DNA of 64,000 nucleotides. Origin: Desertimonas sp963733085 (lineage in GTDB: Bacteria > Actinomycetota > Acidimicrobiia > Acidimicrobiales > Ilumatobacteraceae). Positions 17,582-26,093 of the stretch are shown here, piece after piece. A program made the translations under genes and the position numbers. The notes beneath the pieces were generated by a model that searched no databases, was not told the origin of the DNA, and saw nothing but the letters and a program-made list of their open reading frames with translations. The stretch is taken from contig CAVTBY010000001.1 in the NCBI GenBank assembly GCA_963733085.1, positions 124,001-188,000 of the forward strand, in the 5' to 3' direction. The number at the start of each line of letters is the position of its first letter. The stretch's first letter is position 1.

Positions 17582-18385
17582 GTGACCGGGGCCGACCGAC
17601 TGCAGATCGATTGGCTCGGCCATGCCACCGCTCTCGTTGAGCTCGGGGGGCGGCGTTTCCTCACCGACCCGGCGCTCACGACACGACTCGCCCACCTCCG
17701 CCGCCACCATGCCGTCGACCCCACCGTCCTCGACGGCGTCGACGTCGCGCTGATCTCCCACGTGCACATGGATCACCTCCACATCCCGTCCTTGCGCTTG
17801 CTGGGTGATGTGTCGCTCGTCGTTCCCGAGGGAGCGGGGCGGTGGCTGCGGCGGCACGGGTTCGCGGACGTCGCCGAGACCCGTGTCGGCGACCGGGCGA
17901 CGTTCGGGAATGTGACCGTCGAGACCGTTCCGGCCATCCACCCGGCGGGGCGCGGACCACACACCCGGATGAGCGCAGCGGCCGTCGGCTACGTGCTGTC
18001 GTCGGAGCACCGAACGGTGTACTTCGCCGGCGACACCGATCTGTTCGACGGCATGGCCGAACTGCCACCCGTCGACGTCGCCTTGCTGCCGATCGCCGGA
18101 TGGGGTCCGACACTCGGATCGGGGCATCTCGACCCGACGCGGGCAGCACGGGCTACCGACATGATCCGGCCGCAGCTGGTCGTGCCGATCCACTGGGGCA
18201 CGTACAGCCGGATCACGCCGAGGCGACGCCCACCGGAGTGGCTCAAGCGGCCGGCCGAGCAATTCGCCACCGCCCTCGCCGAGGTCGGCCAGGCCGATCG
18301 TCTGCGTCTGCTCGATCCGGGCGGGCGGCTCGTCCACGGCGGAGCGGGTCCGGCATCGGCCGCGAGCGACGGCCCGGGAACGTGA
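17582..18385 (+). CDS. Metallo-beta-lactamase-fold hydrolase (UlaG-like)
   Basis: A 267-residue protein from GTG 17582. The metal-binding motif HxHxDH is SHVHMDHLHI, an additional Asp is in YFAGDTDLFDGM, and the last His is in VVPIHWGTY. WLGHATALVELGGRRFLTDP is the usual N-terminal beta-strand region of the UlaG/L-ascorbate-6-phosphate lactonase branch and related N-acyl-phosphatidylethanolamine phospholipase D-like hydrolases. Substrate is not predictable. It overlaps the downstream holin-phosphodiesterase gene (GTGA), suggesting a shared pathway at the membrane or cell envelope. Confidence 0.88.
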   Translation: MTGADRLQIDWLGHATALVELGGRRFLTDPALTTRLAHLRRHHAVDPTVLDGVDVALISHVHMDHLHIPSLRLLGDVSLVVPEGAGRWLRRHGFADVAETRVGDRATFGNVTVETVPAIHPAGRGPHTRMSAAAVGYVLSSEHRTVYFAGDTDLFDGMAELPPVDVALLPIAGWGPTLGSGHLDPTRAARATDMIRPQLVVPIHWGTYSRITPRRRPPEWLKRPAEQFATALAEVGQADRLRLLDPGGRLVHGGAGPASAASDGPGT

Positions 18386-20409
18386 ACGGCAGCGACACGG
18401 CGGGAACCCGGCGACGACCGTCATGGTCACGCGTCCTCGCTCGCGGCATCGTCGTCACGATCGTCACGGCTGTTGCGCTGTGGCTCCTCGCCCTGGTTTT
18501 GCCCGGCCTCTCCATCGACCGACCCCGCGATGCGCTGCTCGCCGGTCTGGTCGTCGGTCTCGTCGGAGCAATCGTCTGGCCGGCCCTGGCGTTCGTTGTC
18601 GTTCCGATCTCCGTCCTCACGCTCGGCCTCGGAGCCATTGTCCTCGAGGCGCTCGTCGTCGCCCTGATCCTCGACGCCCTGCCTGGTGTGCACCTCGACG
18701 GCTTCTGGACGGCGATCGCCGTCGCCATTGGACTTGCTGCGGTCACCACGCTCGTCAGCACCCTGCTCGCTCTCGACGACGATGCCTGGATCGACCAGCG
18801 AACGGCCAGCCGGGCGCGACGGCGAGCCGGCGCCGCCACGGTTACCGACGTGCCCGGTGTCGTCTTCGTGCAACTCGACGGAGTGGCCAGGGTGGTGCTC
18901 GAACGGGCCCTGCGATCCGGAGACGCGCCAAACCTCCATCGGTGGATCCGCGACGGTACACACCGGCTGGAGAGCTGGCAGACAGGATGGTCGTCGCAGA
19001 CCGGGGTCAGCCAGTGCGGCATCCTCCACGGCTCGACGCTGGACATGCCGGCATTCCGCTGGGTCGACAAGTCGACGGGCGACATCGTGGTTTCCAACCA
19101 CCGCAAGTGGGCGTCGGCGATCGAGCGAGCGCACTCCGACGGCAACGGTCTGTTGGCCTGCAACGGATCGAGCTACGGCAACCTGTTCTCCGGCGACGCC
19201 GAGCGCGCCGTTCTGACGATGAGCGGTGTCGCTCGCCGCAAGGAGGGCCGCCTCGGGGCCGGCTACTTCGGGTACTTTGCCCGTCCTCAGCAGGCAGCCC
19301 GCACGATGCTCGCGGTGATCGCCGAGATCATCCGTGAGCGCCGCGCCGCCGGGCTTCAGCGGCGTGCGGACGTCCAACCGCGCGTTTCCCGCAACTGGAC
19401 CTACGCGCTGCTCCGTTCGTTCACGACGGTGATCAGCCGCGACGTCTCCATTCAAGGCGTCGTCAACGACATGTGCGAAGGACGCTCCGCCATCTACGTC
19501 GACCTGCTCGGCTACGACGAGGTCTCCCACCACTCAGGGCCCGAGCGCGCCGACACCCTCGCCGTGCTGCGCGATCTCGACCGCCAGATCGGAAGGTTGG
19601 AGCGGACCTGCCAATGGACGCCGCGGCCCTACCGCATCGTGGTTCTGTCCGACCATGGCCAGACACAGGGCGCGACCTTTGTAGACCGGGCGGGTGAGAC
19701 GCTCGCCGAGCTCGTCAGCCGGCTGTGCGGCGGGGCGACATCCGGCGACCCCGATGCCGAAGCCGGCCGCACCGAGTCCACCGCCTGGCTGCGCGAGGCG
19801 CGCAACGAGGACTCGAGCACGACGGCCGTCCTTGCCGACACCCCAATCGTGCTCGCATCCGGGGCGTTGGGGCTGATCTCGATTCCCGGCGAGCCGCGTC
19901 GCCTCACCCGCGAGGAGATCGACACTCAGTATCCGGCCTTGATCGACGGCCTGGTCACCCATCCCGAGATCGGATTCGTTCTGGTGGGGTCCGCCGACGG
20001 ATCCTCACTCGTCCTTGGTCGGAATGGCAGCCGCGATCTGCACACCGGCGACGTCACGGGTGATGATCCCCTGGCGCCGTTCGGGCCGGACGCCGTCGCC
20101 CAGGTTCGCGAGGTCGATTCCTACCGGACGGTGGCCGATCTGATGGTCAACGCCCGCTATGACCCCGACCTCGACGAGATCGCCGCGTTCGAGCATCAGG
20201 TCGGATCGCACGGCGCGCTCGGCGGGCCGCAGACCCACCCGTTCGTGCTCCACCCCACCGATCTCGCCGCTCCCGACGAGGCGATTCTCGGCTCGGCCGC
20301 GCTGCACCGCGTGCTCAAGGGCTGGCTCGCCGACCTCGGCCACCCCGTCACGACCCCGTGGCGCGAAGCCGCCGATCAGTCGAGCGACAGCTTGCGGCAG
20401 CGCAGGTAG
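18382..20409 (+). CDS. Holin-like membrane domain fused to alkaline-phosphatase-superfamily domain
   Basis: Starts at GTG 18382 overlapping the upstream stop; 675 residues. Residues 15-125 hold four hydrophobic helices resembling the phage_holin_4_2/DUF-type domain. The remaining 530 residues form an alkaline-phosphatase/phosphodiesterase-like domain: GVVFVQLDGVARVVLERAL (first metal Asp), QTGVSQCGILHG (nucleophile region), LGYDEVSHHSGP (metal Asp/His) and VVLSDHGQTQGATF (Asp-His). Predicted to hydrolyse a phosphodiester or sulfo-type substrate at the membrane face. Known in actinobacterial genomes as a fused ORF without proven function. The last 34 bases overlap the convergent methyltransferase. 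Confidence 0.82.
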   Translation: MNGSDTAGTRRRPSWSRVLARGIVVTIVTAVALWLLALVLPGLSIDRPRDALLAGLVVGLVGAIVWPALAFVVVPISVLTLGLGAIVLEALVVALILDALPGVHLDGFWTAIAVAIGLAAVTTLVSTLLALDDDAWIDQRTASRARRRAGAATVTDVPGVVFVQLDGVARVVLERALRSGDAPNLHRWIRDGTHRLESWQTGWSSQTGVSQCGILHGSTLDMPAFRWVDKSTGDIVVSNHRKWASAIERAHSDGNGLLACNGSSYGNLFSGDAERAVLTMSGVARRKEGRLGAGYFGYFARPQQAARTMLAVIAEIIRERRAAGLQRRADVQPRVSRNWTYALLRSFTTVISRDVSIQGVVNDMCEGRSAIYVDLLGYDEVSHHSGPERADTLAVLRDLDRQIGRLERTCQWTPRPYRIVVLSDHGQTQGATFVDRAGETLAELVSRLCGGATSGDPDAEAGRTESTAWLREARNEDSSTTAVLADTPIVLASGALGLISIPGEPRRLTREEIDTQYPALIDGLVTHPEIGFVLVGSADGSSLVLGRNGSRDLHTGDVTGDDPLAPFGPDAVAQVREVDSYRTVADLMVNARYDPDLDEIAAFEHQVGSHGALGGPQTHPFVLHPTDLAAPDEAILGSAALHRVLKGWLADLGHPVTTPWREAADQSSDSLRQRR

Positions 20410-21143
20410 AGCAACCGCGGCACGGTTGCCGCCTCGGTGTACTCCGGTGCAAGGGCGAGGAACCCCTCCGGGGGTTGCGGCTCGACCATCCGCTCGACGA
20501 GCAGCCCGCGATCGGCCAGCGTGTTGACGTACCGCGACAGCGGGCGGTGGATGAAGCGGATGTGCACGCCGAGCTCGACCTCCTCGATCGTCTCGGCCTC
20601 CTCGAGGTAGCGGCCGATGCGCCAGTACTGCTCCGGAGGTTCGACGACCTGGTCGTCGATCCAGCCACTGTCGGGTGTTTGCAGGAGCGGATGGTTGAGG
20701 AAGAAGCAGAATCTGCCGCCGGACGTGAGCACCCGCGCGACCTCGGCGATGGCCTCGTCGACCTCGTCGATGTGTTCGAAGACGAGGCAGGCCACCACCG
20801 CGTCGAACGAGCGGTCTGGGAACGGCAGCCGGTGTGCGATGGCGCGGGAGTACAGCGCCCCGCCTCGTTCTCGTGCCGCACTGATCTGGTTCCACGTCGG
20901 GTCGACGCCAGCGACGAGCTGAACGCCGTCGAGGCGCCCTGCCAGCCGGCTGATCTGCCCCTCTCCGCAGCCGACGTCGAGCACCCGGCTGGCGCCGGCG
21001 AGTTCGGCACCGGCGAGCGGGAGGATCTGCTCGTCGTACTCCGGATCGGCACCGGCGGTGAACCCGTCGATCCACCACTTGGCGTGCTCCTCCCAGAGCT
21101 CAGCGCTGCTCGGCAGAGCCGCCGCATCCTCGTTGTCGGTCAC
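20376..21143 (-). CDS. Class I SAM-dependent methyltransferase
   Basis: A 255-residue protein. The SAM-binding motif I is VLDVGCGEGQISRLAG, motif II VAGVDPTWNQI, and post-motif FDAVVACLVFEHIDE is typical of small-molecule methyltransferases of the UbiE/type 11 group. The C-terminal part (LNHPLLQTPDSGW onward) forms a substrate cap. The acceptor cannot be predicted. It converges on and overlaps the fused phosphodiesterase by 34 bases, so the two transcripts share a complementary end. Confidence 0.9.
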   Translation of the reverse strand: MTDNEDAAALPSSAELWEEHAKWWIDGFTAGADPEYDEQILPLAGAELAGASRVLDVGCGEGQISRLAGRLDGVQLVAGVDPTWNQISAARERGGALYSRAIAHRLPFPDRSFDAVVACLVFEHIDEVDEAIAEVARVLTSGGRFCFFLNHPLLQTPDSGWIDDQVVEPPEQYWRIGRYLEEAETIEEVELGVHIRFIHRPLSRYVNTLADRGLLVERMVEPQPPEGFLALAPEYTEAATVPRLLYLRCRKLSLD

Positions 21144-21188
21144 CGGGGCACGTTACTCAGCAGGCACGGTCGCAACCGAGGACGACCC

Positions 21189-21214
21189 ATTTATAAGGCA
21201 ACTTGATTTATAAA
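21189..21214. promoter_or_regulatory. AT-rich repeated site upstream of the ROK regulator
   Basis: ATTTATAA occurs at 21189-21196 and again at 21206-21213, 17 bases apart; the second is part of the palindrome TTTATAAA (21207-21214). In such GC-rich DNA this stands out. It lies 25-50 bases before the ROK gene and is a likely promoter -10 region and/or operator for the sugar operon's repressor. Whether ROK binds here is inference. Confidence 0.5.
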
Positions 21215-21238
21215 GCATCGTGATGTATCGTCCTCGAT

Positions 21239-22406
21239 GTGGCGAGGGGAGACCACGGGGGGCGCTCCGGGGCAGCAAAGCGACGCACCGGCTTCGAAGG
21301 ACGACACAAGGCCCTACCAGCGGACGCCCGGCGACAGAACCGCTCCTTGCTACTGCGCGCCGTTGTTCCACGCCGGCCCGATGAGTCGAGCCGACCTCGC
21401 TCGGGCCAGTGGACTCACCCCCACCACCGTGTCCAACGTCATCGGCGAGCTCGTCGCCGAAGGGATGATCGAGGAAGCTGGGCGGACGCTCTCCGGGTCC
21501 GTCGGCAAGCCCGCCACCCTCGTCTCTGTCGTGGCCGACGCCCGCCACGTCGTGTGCCTCGACCTCAGCTGCGCCGGCGAGATCCGCGGCGCCATCGTCA
21601 ACCTCGCACGCAAGGTTGTGGCCCGGCGCAGCGTGCGTCGCCGCGAGGCCTCGGGGGCTGCCCTCATCGGCCAGCGCGTCGCCACGACCGCGATCGAGAT
21701 CGCCGGCGAGCTCGCCAGCCAGACCGACCGGCCCTTGCTCGGCATCGGCGTCGCCACGCCAGGGGTCGTCGACACCGACGGAGTGGTCGTCCGTGCCGCC
21801 CACCTCGGCCTTGATCATGTCGCCCTCGGCCCGCAGCTCACCGCCGCCCTCGGCCTGCCAGTGCGCGTCGCCAACGACGCCCATGCCGCCGCCCTCGGTG
21901 AGCTCGCGTTCGTCACCAGCGATTACGGGAACGTCCTGCTCGTTCGCATCGCCGAGGGCATCGGGGCAGGCCTAGTGATCAACCATCAGCTGTTCACCGG
22001 CACGGCACACGCCGCCGGAGAGATCGGCCATGTGGTCGTCAATCCTCGCGGCGCGCTCTGTGCCTGTGGCAAGCGCGGCTGTCTGGAAACGGTGGTCACC
22101 ACCCCGTTGACGACGGCCCGGGCGGCCGGCGACGTCGATCGCAAGGTCATCGCCGCAGCAGGACGCCACCTCGGCGCCGCCCTCGCCCACCTCGTCAGCG
22201 CCCTCAACATCGACACCGTCGTGCTGTCCGGCAGCGACGAGGTGCTCGGCGAGACGTTCCGCACCGCGGCGCGCGACGTGATCCGCAAGCGAACCCTCGA
22301 CGACCTCGGGGGGTCCGTAGAGCTGCGCCCGAGCAACTTCGGTGATGACGACGCCCTGCTCGGCGCCGCCGTGCTGATCCTCGACCAAGAGCTTGGCGTC
22401 GCCTAG
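21239..22406 (+). CDS. ROK-family transcriptional regulator, one +1 frameshift near the N-terminus
   Basis: The N-terminus reads in one frame as ALPADARRQNRSLLLRA and resumes one base later as LFHAGPMSRADLARASGLT followed by TPTTVSNVIGEL, a winged helix-turn-helix typical of ROK repressors. Removing one base near 21362 joins them. The C-terminal kinase-like domain contains a ROK zinc site, CACGKRGCLE, plus HAAGEIGHVVVN and RVANDAHAAALGE. It likely senses a sugar or sugar phosphate and represses the ABC operon that begins 53 bases downstream. GTG 21239 is used as the start; the exact start is uncertain. Confidence 0.85.
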
Positions 22407-22459
22407 GCACGCCCGACGACCGACAACAACCACCAACACCACACCAGGGGGAACCACTT

Positions 22460-23722
22460 ATGAGATTCAAGAAGACGGCGGCTGTCGGAGCCGCCCTCGC
22501 CATGCTCGCCGCCGGATTCGGCAGCGCTACCACCAGTGCCGGCGGCGAAGCTGCGACGCTCCGCGTCTGGCTCAACGGCAGCGACACGCCGGACTCGGTA
22601 CGCGAGTACCTCGTCGCCGAGTTCAATGAGCTGCATCCCGACGCCGAGCTGGTGATCGAAGAGCAGCAGTGGACCGGCCTCGTCGAGCGCCTGACAACGG
22701 CGCTGTCGTCGAGCGACAGTCCCGATGTCGTGGAGATGGGCAACACCCAGGCTCAGGCGTTCGAGGCGGCGGGCGCCCTGCTCGACGTCACGGAGTACAG
22801 CGAGCAGCTCGGCGGCGACGACCTTCTGCAGAGCCTGCTCGAAGCGGGGACGTACGACGGGCGCCTCTACGGCGTTCCCTACTACGCCGGGGCGCGGATC
22901 ATGATCTACCGCACCGACCTCTTCGAGGCGGCGGGTGTCGAAGTGCCGACGACCATCGATGAGATGATCGCCGCCTCGGCAACACTGATCGAGGCGAACG
23001 CTGACGTGCCCAACTTCTCCGGCTTCTACCTGCCGGGGCGAAACTGGCACGCCGCCCTGTCGTTCATCTGGGACGCCGGTGGTGACATCGCCGTACAGGA
23101 GGGCGACCAATGGGTCGGCCAGCTGTCCAGCCCGGAGTCGATCGCCGGGCTGGAGACGTTCGTCGAGGTCGTCGAGACCGGCAATCGGGCGCCGGTCGAC
23201 ACTGACGACGCCAACGACTATCTGGCGTTCTGCGCCGGCGAGGTCGGCATGATGCCGGCTCCGGGTTGGAAGCCTGGCCAGATCATCAACCCCGATGACG
23301 GCTGCCCGGACATGGAGGCCAACATGGGCTTCTTCGCGATGCCCGGCTCGGAGGCCGGAGTTACCGCTCCGGTGCTGCTCGGCGGCTCCAACGTTGCGGT
23401 GTCGGCCAACAGCCAGAACCCGGAACTCGCCGTCGACGTGCTGACGATCATGTCGTCCGAGGAGTACCAGGCACAGATGGCCGCGGCCAACCTGATCCCC
23501 GCCCGCATCTCCCAACTCGAGCAGGTCAGCGGCAGCCCGGCAGCCGTCGCCCAAGCGGAGGCCGCGGCGAACAGCCGCTTCACGCCGACGAGCGAGCACT
23601 GGGCCGGTGTCGAGGCGGCCAACATCCTCCCCGACATGCTGGTGGCGATCGCCCAGGGTGGCGACATCCAGGCAGAAGCCGAGCGCGCCGACGCAGCCAT
23701 CGAGGAGCTCCTCAACCAGTAG
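22460..23722 (+). CDS. Extracellular sugar-binding protein of an ABC importer
   Basis: The 420-residue protein has a cleavable N-terminal signal (basic FKK, hydrophobic 8-22, ending near SATTSAGG). The mature part has the family-1 solute-binding layout: TLRVWLNGSDTPDSV at the start, SPDVVEMGNTQAQAF, YGVPYYAGARIMIYRTD, LLGGSNVAVSANSQNPELAVD. No lipobox Cys is present in the signal, so attachment to the membrane is not evident, unusual for a Gram-positive-type binding protein. Preceded by GGGGG at 22449-22453. It delivers sugar to the two permeases encoded downstream. Confidence 0.92.
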   Translation: MRFKKTAAVGAALAMLAAGFGSATTSAGGEAATLRVWLNGSDTPDSVREYLVAEFNELHPDAELVIEEQQWTGLVERLTTALSSSDSPDVVEMGNTQAQAFEAAGALLDVTEYSEQLGGDDLLQSLLEAGTYDGRLYGVPYYAGARIMIYRTDLFEAAGVEVPTTIDEMIAASATLIEANADVPNFSGFYLPGRNWHAALSFIWDAGGDIAVQEGDQWVGQLSSPESIAGLETFVEVVETGNRAPVDTDDANDYLAFCAGEVGMMPAPGWKPGQIINPDDGCPDMEANMGFFAMPGSEAGVTAPVLLGGSNVAVSANSQNPELAVDVLTIMSSEEYQAQMAAANLIPARISQLEQVSGSPAAVAQAEAAANSRFTPTSEHWAGVEAANILPDMLVAIAQGGDIQAEAERADAAIEELLNQ

Positions 23723-23725
23723 AAC

Positions 23726-24697
23726 GTGCAGACGACTCTCACTGCACCTGACCCCGTGAAGGGGGGCGAGTCTCCAGGCTCGCCCCCCTTCGGCGCGGGG
23801 GCCACCGGGCGGGCGCAGGCGGCCCAGCACAAGGCGCGGCTGCTGCCGTTCCTGCTGTTGCTGCCGGCGCTCACCGTGCTCGGGCTGATGCTCGGCTATC
23901 CGCTGGTCCGGCTCGTCACGATGTCGTTCCAGGAGTTCGGCCTGCGCCAGCAGTTCGGGACACCGGCGCCGTGGATCGGCTTCGCCAACTACCGCGAGAT
24001 CCTCGGCGACTCGTACTTCTGGACGGTGCTCCTCCGCACGATCGTGTTCTGCTTCGTCAACGTGGCGTTGACGATGCTGATTGGCGGGGCACTGGCCCTG
24101 CTGCTGACCAAGCTCACCAGCGCAGTGCGAGGGATGCTCTCGGTAGCACTGATCCTCGCCTGGGCGACGCCACCACTCGCCGCCGTGGTCATCTGGCAGT
24201 GGATCTTCGATACCCAGTACGGCCTCGCCAACTGGGCCTTGGGCCGCCAAGGGGAGTCGTGGCTGGGCGAGCCGCTTTCGTTCTTCATGGTCGCGACGAT
24301 CATCGTCGTCTGGATGGGCATCCCGTTCGTGACGTTCACGCTCTACGCCGGACTCACCCAGGTGCCGCGGGAGCTGATCGAGGCCGCCGCCCTCGACGGC
24401 GCGACGCCGTTCCAGCGACTGCGTGCCGTCGCCTATCCGATGCTCAAGCCGATCATCATGATCCTCACGGCTCTCTCGGTGCTGTGGGACTTCCGGGTGT
24501 TCACCCAGATCTACGTGTTGCAGAGAGCGGGAGGGATCAGCCGCGAGACCAACCTGCTCGGCGTCTACGCCTACCAGATCTCGATCGGGCAGAACCAGTT
24601 CGGAGTCGGTGCCGCCGTGGCGATCGTGATGGTGGTGATCACGCTCGTGCTGACGATCTTCTACCTCCGCTCGATGACCAAGGCCGAAGAACTGTGA
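23726..24697 (+). CDS. Sugar ABC transporter permease, MalF-like
   Basis: A 323-residue protein from GTG 23726, three bases after the binding-protein stop; a later start is possible because the first 40 residues are proline/glycine-rich and include a strong hairpin. Six or so transmembrane helices are present, with the EAA loop EAAALDGATPFQRLRAVAYPML facing the ATPase (first 20 residues: EAAALDGATPFQRLRAVAYP). It forms the channel together with the next permease. No ATP-binding gene follows, so a shared MsmK/UgpC-like ATPase elsewhere is expected. Confidence 0.93.
   Translation: MQTTLTAPDPVKGGESPGSPPFGAGATGRAQAAQHKARLLPFLLLLPALTVLGLMLGYPLVRLVTMSFQEFGLRQQFGTPAPWIGFANYREILGDSYFWTVLLRTIVFCFVNVALTMLIGGALALLLTKLTSAVRGMLSVALILAWATPPLAAVVIWQWIFDTQYGLANWALGRQGESWLGEPLSFFMVATIIVVWMGIPFVTFTLYAGLTQVPRELIEAAALDGATPFQRLRAVAYPMLKPIIMILTALSVLWDFRVFTQIYVLQRAGGISRETNLLGVYAYQISIGQNQFGVGAAVAIVMVVITLVLTIFYLRSMTKAEEL
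23761..23788. promoter_or_regulatory. Strong hairpin at the binding-protein/permease border
   Basis: GGGGGGCGAG (23761-23770) and CTCGCCCCCC (23779-23788) pair perfectly over 10 bases with an 8-base loop, starting 39 bases after the binding-protein stop. Such hairpins can protect or terminate part of the message so that binding protein is made in excess over permease. It lies inside the beginning of the permease frame if GTG 23726 is used. Confidence 0.7.
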
Positions 24698-25551
24698 GTG
24701 GAGTAGTTCTCGGCGTCGGACCGCAGTCACGGCGCAGCCGCGTGCTGTGGAACCTCCTCGGCATCGGCGTCTTCGTCGTCGTGATCTTCCCGGTCTACTG
24801 GATGGTGCTGACGTCGTTCCGTCGGCGGGTCGACGTGCAGAGCACGACTCCGGACTTCATCCCCAACCCGGGCACGTTGCAGAACTACCGCAATGCGTTC
24901 AGCCGCGACTTCTTCTGGGATGCCGCTCGCAACAGCCTGCTGGTCACGCTCATCGTCGTCGGCCTCGCTTTACTGATCGCCTTCGTGGCAGCGGTGGCGG
25001 TGTCGCGGTTCTGGTTCCGGGGGCGGATGTCGTTCATCGTGCTGATCCTCGTGATCCAGATGATCCCGGCCGAAGCGATGATCATCTCGCTGTTCAAGGT
25101 GCTCAACGACTGGCGACTTACCAACACGATCATCGGCCTGTCGCTCACCTACCTCGTGTTCGTCCTCCCGTTCACGATCTGGACGCTGCGTGGCTTCGTC
25201 GCCAACGTGCCGCGGGAGCTCGAAGAGGCGGCGATGGTGGACGGCGCGAGCAGGCTGCGCGCCTTCTTCACGATCACGCTGCCACTCGTCGCCCCTGGTG
25301 TGGTAGCCACCGGTGTGTTCGCCTTCATCCAGGCCTGGAACGAGTTCATCTTCGCCCTCGTGATCATGAACCGGCCCGAGAAGCAGACCCTGCCGGTGTG
25401 GCTGCAGGCCTTCAACGAGGGCGCTCGTGGCACCGACTGGGCCGGGGTGATGGCGGGATCAACGCTGATGGCGATCCCCGTCGTCGTCTTCTTCCTGATC
25501 GTTCAGCGCCGCATGGTCGGCGGCCTCACCGCCGGAGCGATCAAGGGCTAG
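24694..25551 (+). CDS. Sugar ABC transporter permease, MalG-like
   Basis: A 285-residue protein beginning at GTG 24694, overlapping the stop of the first permease (GTGA). Six transmembrane helices; EAA loop EEAAMVDGASRLRAFFTITL (positions about 180-199) and the C-terminus GGLTAGAIKG are characteristic. It pairs with the upstream permease to form the membrane channel. Its ending is nearly identical to that of the partial permease at the window start, so the genome has at least two such importers. Confidence 0.93.
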   Translation: MSGVVLGVGPQSRRSRVLWNLLGIGVFVVVIFPVYWMVLTSFRRRVDVQSTTPDFIPNPGTLQNYRNAFSRDFFWDAARNSLLVTLIVVGLALLIAFVAAVAVSRFWFRGRMSFIVLILVIQMIPAEAMIISLFKVLNDWRLTNTIIGLSLTYLVFVLPFTIWTLRGFVANVPRELEEAAMVDGASRLRAFFTITLPLVAPGVVATGVFAFIQAWNEFIFALVIMNRPEKQTLPVWLQAFNEGARGTDWAGVMAGSTLMAIPVVVFFLIVQRRMVGGLTAGAIKG

Positions 25552-25555
25552 ATCC

Positions 25556-25616
25556 ATCGGAGTGTTTGTTGCATCGGAGTGTCAGCTGCTGGAAACCCGG
25601 CACCTGACACTCCGAT
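25556..25616. repeat. Dispersed intergenic repeat, family C, copy 1 (hairpin)
   Basis: ATCGGAGTGTCAG (25573-25585) pairs perfectly with CTGACACTCCGAT (25604-25616). A second ATCGGAGTGT occurs just before as a direct repeat, starting a few bases after the permease stop. The pattern recurs at 44574-44656. It separates convergent genes and could terminate both transcripts. Confidence 0.8.
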
Positions 25617-25958
25617 CAGCTGGGGTCGTACAACGGATGATCCTTCACGTCACCGTTCCACACCGGCGCCGGAACCACCGGACCGAACCCCGGATGATCC
25701 TTCACGTCACCGTTCCACACCGGCGCCGGAACCACCGGCCCATACCCCGGATGATCCTTCACGTCACCGTTCCAGAAAGGCGCCGGAGCGGTGCTGCCGT
25801 CGTCGCTGAGCACCGTGAACGCCAGGGACGCCGACGCGGCGACCCCGACAGCGACGGCAGCCCAGCCGAGGATCGAGCGCCTCGACCTGGTCGGCTTCTG
25901 GGAAGGTGCAGTGGTGGTGTGTTTCTGAGGCCTGCACGTCCTCGGTGATGAGTGCCAT
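25616..25958 (-). CDS. Small membrane protein with three 19-residue C-terminal repeats (one +1 frameshift)
   Basis: ATG 25958 has an ideal ribosome site (GAGGAG 6 bases upstream). The first nine codons (MALITEDVQ) and the following frame (QKHTTTAPSQKPTRSRRS) join if one base near 25931 is dropped, giving about 113 residues. A basic stretch (RSRR) precedes a single transmembrane helix (ILGWAAVAVGVAASASLAFT), so the C-terminus should face outside. The tail is a three-fold repeat of a 19-residue unit such as VPAPVWNGDVKDHPGYGP, encoded by 57-base DNA repeats. No family is recognised. It lies directly downstream of the large SARP-STAND gene and shares a similar upstream site, so a joint function is inferred. 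Confidence 0.7.
25635..25793. repeat. Tandem repeat, 57-base unit, three copies (third imperfect)
   Basis: GGATGATCCTTCACGTCACC begins at 25635, 25692 and 25749, exactly 57 bases apart. The first two units are almost identical; the third diverges after about 30 bases. The period is 19 codons, so selection or duplication acts at protein level. Encodes the repeated tail of the small membrane protein. Confidence 0.95.
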
Positions 25959-26044
25959 GACGACTCCTCGTGTCGGCTGCGTGAGCAGCGGTTTGTGTGA
26001 CACGACGAGCGTGCGCCGAGGCCGTGGCGAGCCCGCTCCGGCGG

Positions 26045-26061
26045 TGTGGCATCCATGTGGC
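26045..26061. promoter_or_regulatory. Candidate SARP-binding direct repeat upstream of the repeat protein
   Basis: TGTGGC at 26045-26050 and 26056-26061, exactly 11 bases apart (GCCACA on the coding strand). SARP/BTAD regulators typically bind heptamer-like direct repeats on one helical face with 11-base spacing. The site is 87 bases upstream of the small protein's start and matches 31132-31148 upstream of the SARP gene. Confidence 0.55.
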
Positions 26062-26093
26062 GCGGGCCGACTCGACCTCGTCGGCGCGTGGCG

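Noticed and set aside
16679..18430. Long 583-codon form of RapZ
   Set aside because: The upstream 300 codons overlap the divergent hydrolase gene and have no RapZ-like residues; ATG 17527 gives the standard length.
25635..25793. Three 57-base repeats considered as a CRISPR-like array
   Set aside because: Units abut without unique spacers, and the period is 19 codons in a coding frame.
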